From: Triops longicaudatus
Lineage: Eukaryota; Arthropoda; Branchiopoda; Notostraca; Triopsidae
DNA length: 64,000 bases
Direction of reading: 5' to 3'
NCBI GenBank assembly: GCA_022885665.1
Contig: JAGQDJ010000027.1
Coordinates: forward strand, 248,001 to 312,000
The position numbers and the translations under genes were made by a program. Shown here one piece after another: positions 36,561 through 49,700 of this stretch (position 1 is the stretch's first letter; the number at the start of each line of letters is the position of its first letter). The notes below the pieces were generated by a model that worked only from the letters and a program-made list of their open reading frames with translations, searched no databases and had not been told where the DNA came from.

Positions 36561-37251
36561 AAAGATAACATTGGGCAGTGTATTTTTTTGAAAAAAGTTC
36601 ATTGAAAAGCGTTGCGATGGTCATAACCCTTTTATGTTTTTATTACAATTGTATAAAGGTGTGCGTTTTTACATTGTATTATTATTCATATTTTAGATCT
36701 CGAAAAATAGTTAAAGAACTTAATGCACCCAAACATTTACTTAAACGAAGAACTGGTAGCAAAATTCGTTCTCAGCGCGGTTTTCCGCTCTCCTATTTTT
36801 CATTTCCTCAGGTTCGTTGATTACGTTGGCATTAGTCATTCGAACTTAACAATTATCAATAGAGGAAAAAGATAAGGAAAGAAGAAACACTTGTTGCGGA
36901 TTTATAAAACAGGTACATAGATCCTTTATTTTGCGACCAGCCAGATTTGTTCGAGTTCAAAGATCCCGAACAGTTGACACCAGTGGTTCTCCAACTGTGC
37001 GCAGCATATCGCAGTCTAATCAAATCTTTTCATGGGAAGCATATCTTGCAAATTTTATTACCGCGAAGCATATTTGTAACACGTGATGGTTTTAATCTGT
37101 GATACGAGGAACCGAATTCGAAGAACTTCCAATTCAACCGATTATTTTTTATTTTTTTCTGCCTGACTCCAACAACATTGAGTCAGACTTACTTTCTTTT
37201 CGGAAGGATAACGGAATGGATTACATTGTAAAACAATACGGTGATCTAGAA
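36561..37251. other. Gap between thioester and Sushi genes
   Basis: This should hold the thioester 3' UTR and the promoter of the Sushi gene. TATAAAA at about 36903-36909 is a possible TATA box, about 345 bp before the proposed ATG. The frame of the Sushi exon stays open upstream to 37099. Nothing else seen. Confidence 0.4.
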
Positions 37252-39025
37252 ATGGGAATTTATACCAGTGCACAGTTGCTAATTTTGGTGACACTTTCTT
37301 TGGTCTTCCATACTTACGGTAAGTCACTCGCAAGCTCAAAATTGTTGTATTCGGTACATTTTCCTGTCTAATTTTCAACTCCATTAGCTGAGAATTGTAC
37401 GTTACCACATTTGAATAATGCAGTAATTGATTCACCAAGAAATTCATACGGCGTAGGGGAGAATGTGACCTACGCTTGTAAAGCTGGTTATTACATGCAT
37501 TATGAATCCCACTACGTCGATAAGCTGCAGAGAAATTGCCTTGGCTACGGAAAGTGGGATGGAGGTTTTCTGTCTTGTAGTAATATACTTGAAGAAACTG
37601 CATAGCAATTTCTCTGACTATTTACTGGCTGTTAGATCATTACGACGTTTTCCGCAACAGAGTAATTTCGACGAATTTGCGCCTTCTGTGGAGACAAGCT
37701 GACGAAGGCGAAAATGCTTGCTTTCTTATGGATCTGAAACATGGTACAAAGCTAAACGTTAATCTTTCAAAACACGCGTACGAATTAATTCATATTGTTC
37801 TTCGATTGGAATCACAAAGTAATGGAACTTAAAATGTTTAATAGTTTCATAACAGATATTCAACGTTCTTCTGGGAACTTAGGCAGTTGGTTGCACGCAA
37901 TTAGCCTGTCAGTATTCCTTGAACTCGAGAAAAGACGATTGGAAACTGCTTACGAATGTACTTATGAAATTAGCTCAGCTACGCTCCCATTTTCTGTACA
38001 ATTGCCCGCAGACGTCCATGTAACTTGTAAGTTAACGGGTTACACCTCGGCGCGGAAGTATTCAACAATTGCACAAATTCGCCTCCAGGCACCTGAAGAA
38101 GCAAAACACGCTCTTTTGTCGCTTTGTTCGCTTAAAGGACTTGTATATCATGGTAATGATGAAATAAGGATTTTCATGTATGAGACAAGAAACTGAACTC
38201 AATTTCGTTTTTTAAAATGCGATTCAGAAAATCTAGCTAATGAATCCGGTGACACTACTTCTAATCGCACGAGTAGTTCATATGAAGAGCCTTTACATAA
38301 GTGTGGCAAACTACCTAGTATTCAAAACGGATACTTGCGAGAAATTCAAGACGGGACAGCAATCCTTGAATGCGACGTGGGTTTCTTTCCGCGGCCTGAG
38401 AACAAATACGCATTTTGCAACGAGTTTACCAGCTGGCACTGGACCTGGAATGTCACTAGTATATCGGTTCTGTGTTAATTCTGGAATCCTGCTTATTTTT
38501 ATTGTCTTCAAGTTAGAGGGCACCAGTGTATTCCGATCGACACCGAACTGATGCCAAACGGAATTCACACACGCACATTTAGTTCTGGTAGCAATGAATC
38601 CGAAAAGAGGGAAGATTTTTCAACGCTGTTGGATTTAAACTTTAGTATAATACTACTCTCATTTCTTACGTCTAACAACAGCTGATCGTGATTAATTAGG
38701 TATTTATTGGTATTATCCTGTAATGGCTGTGATCCCACTGGCTGTCCTCTTCTGTGTGGGTTGCACTACACTGTTCTTACACGTGCTAAGCAAGTAAATA
38801 TGACGAATAACATTTGACGGCTGTTATTTTAAATTATTCTGCAGTGAAACACACAAGCACGGAAACTTAATGGTGAAATCTGCACGCTGTTTCGCTGAGA
38901 ATTATCTAATACCTTCAACGAGTGCCTCCAACGTGAACTACGAAATTGACGTTAGTAGAACGGATCCGACCCCACATCTGCACCTCCCTTGCGTGGATTC
39001 GGACGGTTACGAAGTTCCGTTATAA
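37252..39025 (+). CDS. Unfamiliar single-pass membrane protein with two Sushi domains
   Basis: Exons: 37252-37318, 37388-37579, 37636-37818, 37883-38152, 38228-38458, 38513-38587, 38700-38793, 38845-39025; 1293 nt, 430 aa. Order: signal peptide (MGIYTSAQLLILVTLSLVF); Sushi/CCP domain 1 (about 24-86: ENCTLPHLNNAV to FLSC); a region of about 150 residues with no recognised family; Sushi 2 (about 263-320, with Cys in CGK, ECD, AFC and HQC); short stalk; transmembrane helix (about 345-365); cytoplasmic tail of about 60 residues ending GYEVPL. The tail has two YxxP motifs (NYLIP, GYEVP). Six of seven introns are phase 1, as in modular extracellular proteins. Exon 4 could instead begin at 37856, which also keeps frame but leaves a 37-nt intron. 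An in-frame ATG at 37216 is an alternative start. The thioester gene directly upstream is in the same orientation. Function unknown. Confidence 0.75.
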
Positions 39026-40741
39026 AATTACACGAATTTAAATAAGGAAAAAGCTGAACGAATGCGTTAATTGACAGCAAGAAAAAGTGGAACGAACACT
39101 GTAAAACCTTGTAATCGCATGTGTGGTATCCTTTTAATAATGAAACTAAAAATTAGCTTCGAAATTTTGTTCTAATGAAATAAAGCTAACTTCAGTAAAC
39201 GTAAGACGTTCCTTCCTTAGCTAAAGAAATTACGGTCTTAACATTATTATTTTGCAGCAAATAATTTGAAGTTAACCTTTTTTGACAAGTTGCTAGGAAT
39301 TGGAAACTCAGTTTTCATATATGTCCAGGAAACGTCCGATTATAACGAACTTTTAACATACCGAAATTTTTTGTGGAAGTATAAGTGGTACGTTATTGCG
39401 GGATTCCACTGCGCTGGGTTTTGCTCCTTACATGGTATTTTCTAGTTATTACTTTTATTGCGGATCGCGTAAACCCGTTAATAGAAACGGCGTTCTTTCT
39501 TTGAATACACTAGAAGGATATGTCCTATCTAATCGGCAAAAGTTTCATAATCAGTAAAGGTTCTCATAATGTCCTATCGAAATATGAATGCCTTTTTTGC
39601 GATGTACTGTTATCGTTGTATTCAAGGAACAGTTGCTTTTTTTCTCCCGACAATTACTATGTGATTTTCCTGGTAGAAAAGGCTTTAGCAACCCGGCTCT
39701 TCAAGAGCAGCAACGATCTTATTGTAACCAGTATATTACATAAAATTACGGGACAGAAGATCAATGACGCCAAGCATTTTGAAATGGTGGTGCGCTGGTG
39801 CGTATTTCTCCATAAATATGATAAGTCATTGCATTAATGAAATTTTTCGGTTTTCCCAGTTACGTGCGTTTAATAATTCGTTAGGTGTAAGCTGGAGTTG
39901 TGCTATAATGGGGGCCATCCTTTATGCCATACATTGGCTTGTGAAGGGCATGTGGATACTAATTGTTGAAAAGAATCGAAGAGAAAATAAAAGATGAAGA
40001 AGAAAGATCAAAGTATCTTCCCAAGCGAAGAATCAGTGGCAAACTGGGAAAACGGACATTCTGATGGAAAATGTGCGATCCGACTCGACGAAAATCTAGG
40101 CGATCGCTGTCTGAACAGCTAATTAATGTCTTTTGGATACTTTCTGTACGCCTGCTCGTATGTTCCAACAACTCAATATAGAATCTATCGGTACTTTAGA
40201 ACTTACACTCATCCTCTTTTCGTTCACCTTCCTATATTTTTTGTTTAGAGGAGTGACATTTTGTTTTGCACGCATGTCCGACGAGTCAACTGTGCCATCC
40301 CTCCTCAACGCTCGAATGCCTAGCAACTCAAACTGCTAGCTGAATTCATTGCCGATCACGAGTTCGCGTTAGTTTTACGTTACCTCAAAATACAAGAGTA
40401 CCCTAAAAAAAATATTAATTACAGACACCTCGAATTTCTTGTCCATTCAGGGGTAAAACACAAGGCGTGGTTTTCAGGAGTTGAGACATTTTATTACGTC
40501 CGATCCCGTAAACATAAAAGTAACTCTTTACAAGTCAATATGCTCGTAAGATTGCAATAGAAAATAAGCCTGGGTAAGAAATAGGATTCCAGCATATAAA
40601 TATCTCTCCTACTTCCTGCCAAAAGACTTTAGCCTTATTTACAGCAGTCAACACTTTTAAGAAAGACATTTCATCAACACTCGTCCGCGTTCCTTCTTAA
40701 AGTCAATGCCACCAGAAACAGCCAACTATGTCGTCCAGTTT
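39026..40741. other. Gap between Sushi gene and RhoGEF 3' end
   Basis: AATAAA at 39179-39184 is a likely poly(A) signal for the Sushi gene. A MITE-like fragment lies near 39335-39385. Two plus-strand open frames end in hydrophobic segments: 39840-39995 (CAIMGAILYAIHWLVKGMWI followed by basic residues) and 40133-40339 (LELTLILFSFTFLYFLF). They may be exons of a small membrane protein, but no start, family or complete splice model is convincing. On the minus strand, AATAAA at 40495-40490 fits the RhoGEF 3' end. Confidence 0.35.
40490..40495 (-). terminator. Poly(A) signal of the RhoGEF gene
   Basis: AATAAA on the minus strand, about 250 nt past the proposed RhoGEF stop codon. Confidence 0.45.
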
Positions 40742-43700
40742 TTACAACTATAAACAAAAAAGCGTGATTGAATTAGCTCTGGTATTTCCACTCATTCTTA
40801 GACACTTACCTCAGTCTTTGGCACGGTTCTGAACGTGCCTGTTATAACGCACCGCAAACTTCCGGTCATGGTTAAACTGGTGGGACTTGCAAAGCCACAC
40901 AAGTCAGCTGACATCGGGGACATGGGTGTACCCGAATCCACCGACATCGTGGTAATAGAACTGTCAGACCTTCCTACTCTTCTGTGGCCATTGCCAGTTT
41001 CAGTTTCGTCGAAATTATGTGACAGGTCTGCCATGATGCCAGATTCTGCGGCAAAGACAATAAAACGTCTATATAACTCTTTAAAAAAACAATGTTAAAA
41101 TTTACCATTAGAACACTGGCTTTGATTAGTCGAACGGTTCGCTCTAGGACTATCAACTGGATCAAACGCCAAATTTAAGGCTCCCGCATTCGGAATGACT
41201 CCTGAACATCCTGAACTGCTTCCTGAACTCGAGGAGCTGACTGAAATGATGGAATGCGGCCGTTTACTATGGTGTCCATCACCGAGGTTTATAGATGTGA
41301 TCGATTGCCGAAACCGGGGAGCTGTGACGCCATTCAAAATGTTTGAGAGTTAATTTTGACAGCTATTAAACAACAAAGGCGTCGTTACCTTTACAAAGCT
41401 GCGTGAAACTTATGGATCTGTCATTAATTTGGTCTTGACTGGGTCGTATGTCTAAACAAGGCTTGTTGCCAACGCCCATTTCTACCATTTCCGCCATGCG
41501 TAACTCTGTGAAGAAGAACACGTCATTCATTTCAAGAAGCATCAAACCGCGAGACTAGATTCATACCTCGGTTTCGAAACGCTTGCTTCCATAACAGTCG
41601 CGACAAATCTTCAACCCACGCATCTTTCGTTTCTGGCGACATGGACTGCAAAACGAACAATTCGTTGAGCTTGCGCTTACGGAACCAGATCTCGAACTTG
41701 GTTTTCGAGTCGCCCACTTGAGCCGTCATCCCAATATCACTAATTTTCATACTGTGCTTGTAGATGTAAATATCCAGATTCTGTGAATTAATGAAACCCT
41801 CATTAGCATTTTTGCTTTCTTTGGCTCTGCTAAGTAGCTTTACCTTCCGTTCAGGGTCTCTTTTGGCTTTGCTAAACAAGACCAAATCCTCGAACAAGAA
41901 AACATGTCGTAAGCCCTTTTTGCGTCCTTGCCATACCAAAAATTCGTTCTGACGCAATAATCTTCCTTGTTCTTTAACGTTGACCTGCATTCACAACATA
42001 CAATTAGTAATAATTAACTCGAAATGTTCCCGGAAAATCGTACATCGCAATCTCTAAGAGAGTCCATGGCTAACAAATCGTTGCCGTGCCGTAGTTGGAA
42101 TCGCACCATTTGCTCGGCCGCCAACAAATCCGGATATTCAGGTTCTTTTTCGTCACTTTCCTTCAAGAGCTGCTTGAGCAGCAAGGCGTATTTTCCCATA
42201 CGCTGCACAGGTTTCAACAAATAGCTCGCCAAGTCCATTTTGTCTCCCAGCTGCATTTGTTTTTCCTGTACCCAAATACCCAGGTTTTAAGTCTTCTCTT
42301 CACCAAACGTAAGAAATAAATAAACACTTACCCTAAAAAAGGCTGTGCCGTACTCTGACAACAAGGTGTCTGACTTTGGTTTGTTTTTATTGTATAATGC
42401 GTATAAATAGAATTGTTGTTCCTACAAAAAGCGGTCGATAAGTTTATTGCATTAATATTTTTTTTTTAAATGTGTCTTACATGTCTTAAAAAGCACTGCC
42501 CGACTAAAAACGGCATAGACTCGCACATTTCCAGCTCCTTGAGGAAGTAATGACTATGGAATTCGTGAATCTTCTCCAAGTTGCCAAAAATAACGTTGCG
42601 TTTTCCCCGTAGCGCTTGCGGAATATCTTCCCGGGACAACTCAGGGATATAATTCTCAATAATGTACTCCAGAGAGCGAACGTAATCTCTTTCTGTTTGA
42701 ATCATTTCTCTCATAATCAGCAATAACGTCCTATATAGGAAAAATGATTCTCTTTAGATGCTTTCAATAAGACTTTAAATTATATTTATTTTTGTGTGTG
42801 TGCGTTCTTTTTTTGTTTGTTTCTTGAAAGACTAAATAGGAAAGGTTATTCACTTTTGGGTTTTAATTTGTTGCTCAGTAAGGCCTGCCTCTTCCATCTC
42901 GGCTAAGGGCAGAGATAAATTGAGGTTGGATGCCCGTGAATAAAGGTGACTGTTCACCGGGATGGGTGACACAGGTGTGCCAGGTACGGCGGACGAAGCC
43001 TCTGGGGCACCTGTAGCGGAAGAATTCGTCGGCCGTCCGTCAGAATCTCCTTCAGGGTCTTCGGTGTCTTCTTGATCCTCCTGATCGTTATCTCCCTGCG
43101 CAGACGGAGACCCTACGGAGGCACCCGAATCTTCTGTCTCTCCCAAGCTTTTAAAATAGAACCACAAATTTATATTCATTAGAAAAAGAGCCGGTCCAAT
43201 TTTCCCCGAACCCACCCACCCTCATTCTCACAGGGTGTGGTTTCACAACCATCGATATCGACATGACACGCTTACTTTTCAGAGATGGACCTCGGTGCAT
43301 TTTTCTCCTCTGGAATCTCGCTGCCGCTCGAAGAGACGCTATCGGTGTACTGTAATCGAGGTTTAGCGGACGGTGGTTCATACGACTGTGACCGCGTTAA
43401 GAGATTGGCTTTGCTTGCAAAATTGCCGCCGTAGGACAACCTGCCTAAAGTAGCACTCGTGTTCACCTTCGAAACGGTGGAGCCAACTTTGTTTATTTTA
43501 TCCGAACTGCAGCTGCTCTGGCCCGAAGACGACGTCGACGTGGTGAAAGCCGTTGTGGAGGTGGACGAGGACGAGGAGGACGACTTGGAAGACGCAAAAC
43601 TATGGACTGACGTTCGTGACGTGTACACCAAGCTGCCCCGGGTAATGGGTGATACACAGGCTTTATCCACTTCATCGCAGCTGACCGGACTACTTGTTGC

Positions 43701-46700
43701 TGTCACCGAATCCACGCAAGAGCAGGACGAGGTATGCGTCCCGTTTGTCCTTCCGGCGGTGGACGTTATCAAATCTATTCATAGCACCGCGAATTAGTAC
43801 ACTCCAGCGCACCTGATGGGATCAAAATCGTCACCTGCACTCATTTGCGAAGAACTGCTGACTATTTTCGGCGTGCTGGCTTGAAATTCGGTGGGATGAC
43901 TGACTTGGGGCGAAGAGGGGGTGGCATCATGTGGCTCGGCATCATTACAATCTCTTTTCACGCCAGGTTTCCTGCTGTACCGCTGCAGAATGCTCTGCCT
44001 GGCTTTCATTAAATCCAACGTCTCTTGACATCGCGCTCGGGCCACCTGCAATGGATTAATTAGCAAGATAGAAAAATCTTTCCTTACAAACATAAACAAT
44101 GACTAAATAAATAAATCTAAAAAATAAAAACAAAAGAAACTATGGTACACGTATGATGAAACGCTATATAAAAGATGGCAGGCACAGTATAAGAAACGAA
44201 AGGAAATATCGGATATACTGAACATTTTTTGTCCCAGGACGTTCGCTATAACGGAAATCTATAATGCAAATGAAAGAATAGCCAATTATCTGCTATTATG
44301 TACAATCGACTATAGTGTATACATTTTCCGTCCTATTGCTTGTACATTACAGGGAGATTTCACTGTACAATAATAATTTTTAATATTCACATATTAATAA
44401 AAAAACCTTGAAATCTCGCAAAAGGAAACTCCTATCTCGCTCAAGCAATGAAATAAATAGAAATACAGCCAAGTAAGGGCAGAGATGCCTTTTCGTAGCT
44501 GGTTTACCTTGCATTGTTCCAGCAACGCTGGGTTGCCCAATTTTTCTGTCAGACTTTGCATATTATCAAACACGGAAGTTTCGAGTGGCGGTCGATTGCG
44601 CAGGAAATTCTCCAATTGCCGCAGCAGATGATTAGCTAAAGCAGGACACGGACTCGCACTCGGCTCCAATTTAAGTCTCGAGGCCATTTTCATCGCCTCC
44701 AGGCCCCAATCATAGGCCTAATAGGTACAACATACCCATAAAAATAGTTAATTTATTGAACACTTCAACATTTTATTTATTTTTATATATTGCTAACTGG
44801 AATCACGCCTTTACAAACCACCATTCAAAATTTCCCTCAGCTTAAACATGGATCTAGAGCGATGTCTATCACCGATTACTACATTATTTATGATCCACCT
44901 TACATACCTTATCCAAGAGTTCATAGCATCGCGTCGTATCTTCCAAACGTTCTCTCGTGTCTTCTAACCGGTCACTGAAGCGGCACAATTGCGTTTTCAA
45001 TGACTGTGCCAAGTCTTGGATTGACGCTTCATTGTTTGCATTAAAGGGCTTCTCATTCTCGGGGGACGAACCTCCTTCGACTGAGCTTCTATCCGACGAC
45101 GCTTCCGCATAGCTGAATTCTTCCAGAAGATCGTTGCCTTTTTCGATTTGTTTCTGCAAAATTAAAACACAACATTTCAAAAAGTCGTTCAAACCCGCTT
45201 TTTCTCTTAACTAACCACGGAGTCTCCTTATCACTTTTATCATGTCAAGGTTTTCTCCCTTACAGCCCTGTATGCAACAATACCCCGACTACGCTACAAC
45301 TTGAGGATTTAACACCCTCGAGCCAAAACCATTTCTTGGCATCCGCGGCATTTTGCATACTTAATAAGCTCACCAGCTATAAAACTTTTGTTCTATAACC
45401 AACCAGACAACACCCTTGTTCCCTTTTTAGTTCCCTGCCGTGTAACCTGCTACAATCGAAAGTGAAAATTACAGGAACGGGTGTAGCGTTTTAGAAAGAG
45501 AAAGTACAAGATTGTTACCTTACATCTTCCTCCCGGTTATGAACTCCATGACGCTTTTGGCCCCTAACTGTTTGGGAACAAAACGTCTATAAATGTTTAT
45601 CAAGTCCATAAACGTCGTTTTTACTTTAAAAAAAAAATCGACTTGCAAAAAATGGCTGTGGTTCTGTTCCTGGCTTGTAATCAACTATTGCTCCACAAGT
45701 AAAATCCGAAAATTTGGCACCTCGCCGTGATTTTTTGGTCACATTCTTTAAGCTTACCCAGTAGGGTTTCCCATGCAAATGGCTCGTTCAATTTACACGG
45801 AAAGCTACCTTTTTTTCCCCCTCTCTGTATACCACACGATTTGTTCCACATCCTTGTTACAAGAGTAGTGCTATGGGCGCATTAAAAAAAGATTCGCCAA
45901 ACCTGCTGCGCGTGGCCTGATTGATACCCGATTTCCTCTGATGGCTTGCCAAGAAAGCTCTCGATACTTGTCAGTTTCACTTCGATAAGAAGTGCACACA
46001 AAAATTACAAGCATGCCCGCGGTGCACATGTGTGCACTCCAAACACGCTGTTGACTCTTTTTTGCTCGCAGCCTTACCTCCCCAATACTTTTGAATTTCA
46101 CGCTTGTTTACAAACTCCATTTTCCCGAATACCTTGCGAAATTAGCACTTTTGCCCGGGCTTTTATTTGATGTTTTTCACAAGTTTCAGGTTGGTTGACC
46201 CTGGGCAAAGCCAAGAATACCTAAAAAGGAACAATAACGAAAACTGAAAACACCTCGACTTGGGTTTGGGGCATTTTCAACATGTGAAGATGGCCCAAAT
46301 GCCAAGAAAGGTTCGTTTGTGCCGTGACCTTAAGTGGCCTTGATCTTGAAACCCCCAAAAACGGGGAAAAAGGAAGATTTTGGCACATTATACTTGAAAG
46401 CTAGCTTATTGTGGTTGAAAGCTTTACTTTGAGCGAAAACTGGTGGAAATTTCTTTGTTAAGCAGACGCTTTGTTAGCGAGGGTCTCAGAATGCGGAGTA
46501 CAGATGATCCACGACTGTGGTATTTATGGGGTCTTTGGAGAGCGACTGTGTTGATTTGCCCTTCCAAAAATCATAAAGTTCGAGCAGGTCACGAAGTGCG
46601 TCGAGGACGACCTTTGGCTTGACAGAGGAATTAACCCACTTTTATGCCAAGTAAAGTGCCTCTTCTGTTGTATCGCACGCATTTGCACGCTCTTTCAGCC

Positions 46701-49700
46701 TTGACTTACTATTATTGCACCCTCTTGAAAAGCGTGCTGCGAATCCGTTTAAAACAAGCTCAGACAAGACGCAATATTGGTGTCGTCACCTCATCCGGTA
46801 AAAGTTTGTTCACAAACTTTTTTTTTTTGTTGCTTAGGAAGCAACTGTTAAAGTTGTTTAAGATACCCTCATAAACGGAGTCATTACGAGGGTTGAGGTC
46901 GTTTCCGGTAAGAAAACCGCTTGGTATGCAACAATGGAAACGTTAAAATGCATCGTTTGCACGACGGGGTGAGAAGAATAAGAAAGTTATATTTGGAGAG
47001 ATATTTTCGATAGTAATGCCAAGTCAGCGGAAGTGTTGGTACGATGAGTGTGACACAAGGTACAGAAGATAACGCAGTACGTTTATGCAAATTTTGGGCG
47101 TATGTAGGACGTTTTCAAGGAAATGAGCCTGTTACTCAGCCTTGCGATGCCACTACGATGCCACGTGAGGGTGCCCTGATCCATTTTGCCTTCAAAACTT
47201 TCAAATCACACAAAGAAGAACAAGGACAGAATTTGAATTACAGCACTGAACGAAAAATTGGGCTAACAGCACACCGCACATGCAAATTCTGTAAATATAC
47301 GGGTTAAGATTTCTTATCATCGCTGAAGAAGTTACAATCGAATCTTGCAATAACGAGCTCTGTACAGGAAACTTCGGGGAAGTCGAAATGTTCAACTTTA
47401 AATTTACAGAAAACGCGTTCGATATAACAAACTCTGGATACAACGAACCCTTTTCCCATTCTTCCGAAAGTTTCCATAAAGAGATTTACTTGTACAGTAG
47501 AACGACGATACAACGAACCACAATATAAAACCCGCTTAAAAAAAAATACGGAACAATACAGTGAACTTCGGATATAACGAACTATGTTCCTTTTACACAG
47601 GAAGATATAATAGCGAGCTTTTATACGATGCAGTGGAATCTCGCTATAATGAACCTTGTTATGAAGTCCCATCTTATTTAAGCTACAGAACACGCGTTCA
47701 TTATAGCGAGCTTTTGATATACAGAATCGTTTTCCCATAAATAAACAGGTTCGTTATTGTAAAATTTTACTATGCAGTACAATCTCGCTGTAACGAATTC
47801 TGTCCCAATGTCTCACTTTGCATAAAATAAATAGAAAACGTTCAATATACCGAAAGTCGGATATATCGAACCCCTCGTCCGCTCTCTAGAGGTTTGTTAT
47901 AGCGATATTTTATTGTATATTGCAATTTTGCTACAATGAACCTTACGAAAAGGTCGCAATTTCAATAAATTACAACAAATGGACAGACTTCGGATATAAC
48001 GAACATTTGCGCAGTATAATCTCGATACAACAAATAGTGTTGTAAGATCGCTACGTATGTAATAGCCAAAAAGTTATTATGTGAAATCTTGTTATAACGA
48101 ACTCCGGCTATAGTGAACATATTTTAAGGTCACGAGTTACGTAAACGTAGCGAAAACGCGTCTGATGAAACAAACTTCGGATATACGAACACTTTTTCCG
48201 GTACCGTGAAGTTCGTTATACCGACATTCTGCAGTATAGAGCGAACTTCGTATATAACGAACCAATTTTATTACTAGTTTCATTACAGCGAGACTTTCCT
48301 GTATTTTTAAGGAATTTTGTTCCAGTTTAAGCCACAAGAAATGTTCACACGATTTAAGCTGGCTTAGTATACCTTCATTCATCTTCATTATTTTTCAACT
48401 GGGTGGTTTCATGGCAACTTATTAGATTCTTGTCTAGAAAAACCAACTAATGACCATCTACGGGGTCAAAAAGCCTTATGGGAAAAATCCACCGTTTCTC
48501 CAAGGATTGTTCCGCATCTCATTGCCCCTAAACATAGTTCAAAACTGATAACTGACGTCACTTGAATATGTGTTTATACTGACAGGTGTGAAACCCCTAA
48601 CCAGCGACGAAATGTTCCAATAGCCTATTACGGTATTTTTTCATAGAACGAGACCAACGATTCCACCCACGGGAAATCACTGCGCCCACAGCGCACAGAA
48701 CAAATAGTTCATATCCAAAAGCTTATACCAAAAATTTACATAGCATGATTAAGCTTGAAGGATGTGTCCTATATTGCAGCACATATGAGGGCAGGATGTT
48801 GGCTATTGAACACGGCTACTTAATTAAATGTGCCCGTTTGGTGAGGGATTGCCTATTTGCTCGTTGACGAGAGCCTCACACACTTCATGCTTCCAGCTAA
48901 ATTAGGAAACACGTTCAGTACTACTGGATTTTACACGCTGTATTGGGTCCTGACCCCTCCCCGCAACACCCCCACCTTTACCAATGTTCTATATGAATGG
49001 ATCGGCAGTGTATAATACATATCACACCCTTGATGCAAGGGACGCGTGCTACGATTACAATACTCCTACGGATCTTATTGTGCACGGCTGCTCTTCGTAA
49101 TTTAGTCTGGGTACACACATGCAAAAAAAAGTCGTGTTCGCCGGGTTCAGTTCGGAGGCGCATCACTCGGCCTCCGCAGCTGTCGCTAAGCCTATTGTTT
49201 GTGTCCTTTTCAATCCCTGCAGATGCGTACGAAAGGTTATGCTATAAGGGGTTGTGTCTTATGTACATTTGAGGCTATTCTTCGGTCTAAAATCGAAAGA
49301 GGGAGCGAAGCTCGGAGGCAGCGCATCAAATGGCTCGGTTAATTCAGTCACATTGTTGTGCTTCGCACCCCTCCCCACCCCCTCCCACAACTTTTGATCT
49401 CACTCCTCCTGGGACGCACATGTCATGGTCGGAAATTGGACAGAAACGAGGCTTTTACGGCGGCATCACTCTACTTTTATGTACGTGACGCGATGTTAGC
49501 TAAATGATAGGCCACGGCATTGAGTTTCTCTCCTAAAACTCTCGAGTTTTAGCATGGCGTAAACTTGTTGGTTTCTATTTGTTTATACCCGGCTCAAACA
49601 CCAGATGATACGCCCAAAACAGCGTTTGAGGAGAAAACAGGAATTGTATCTAAAAGGGGGCTAATGAGGTTTGGGCTTTTTTTTTCAAAAGATAGAATTG

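Noticed and set aside
43459..43797. 112-codon acidic plus-strand open frame
   Set aside because: Antisense of the Ser-rich RhoGEF exon 43774-43276; the acidic composition is just the complement of serine codons.
43777..43834. Alternative donor AG|GTGCGC at 43813 with acceptor at about 43750 for the RhoGEF
   Set aside because: It also keeps frame but has no pyrimidine tract. CAG|GTGACG with the GAATAG acceptor, after a TACTAAT branch-like sequence, gives a typical 60-nt intron.
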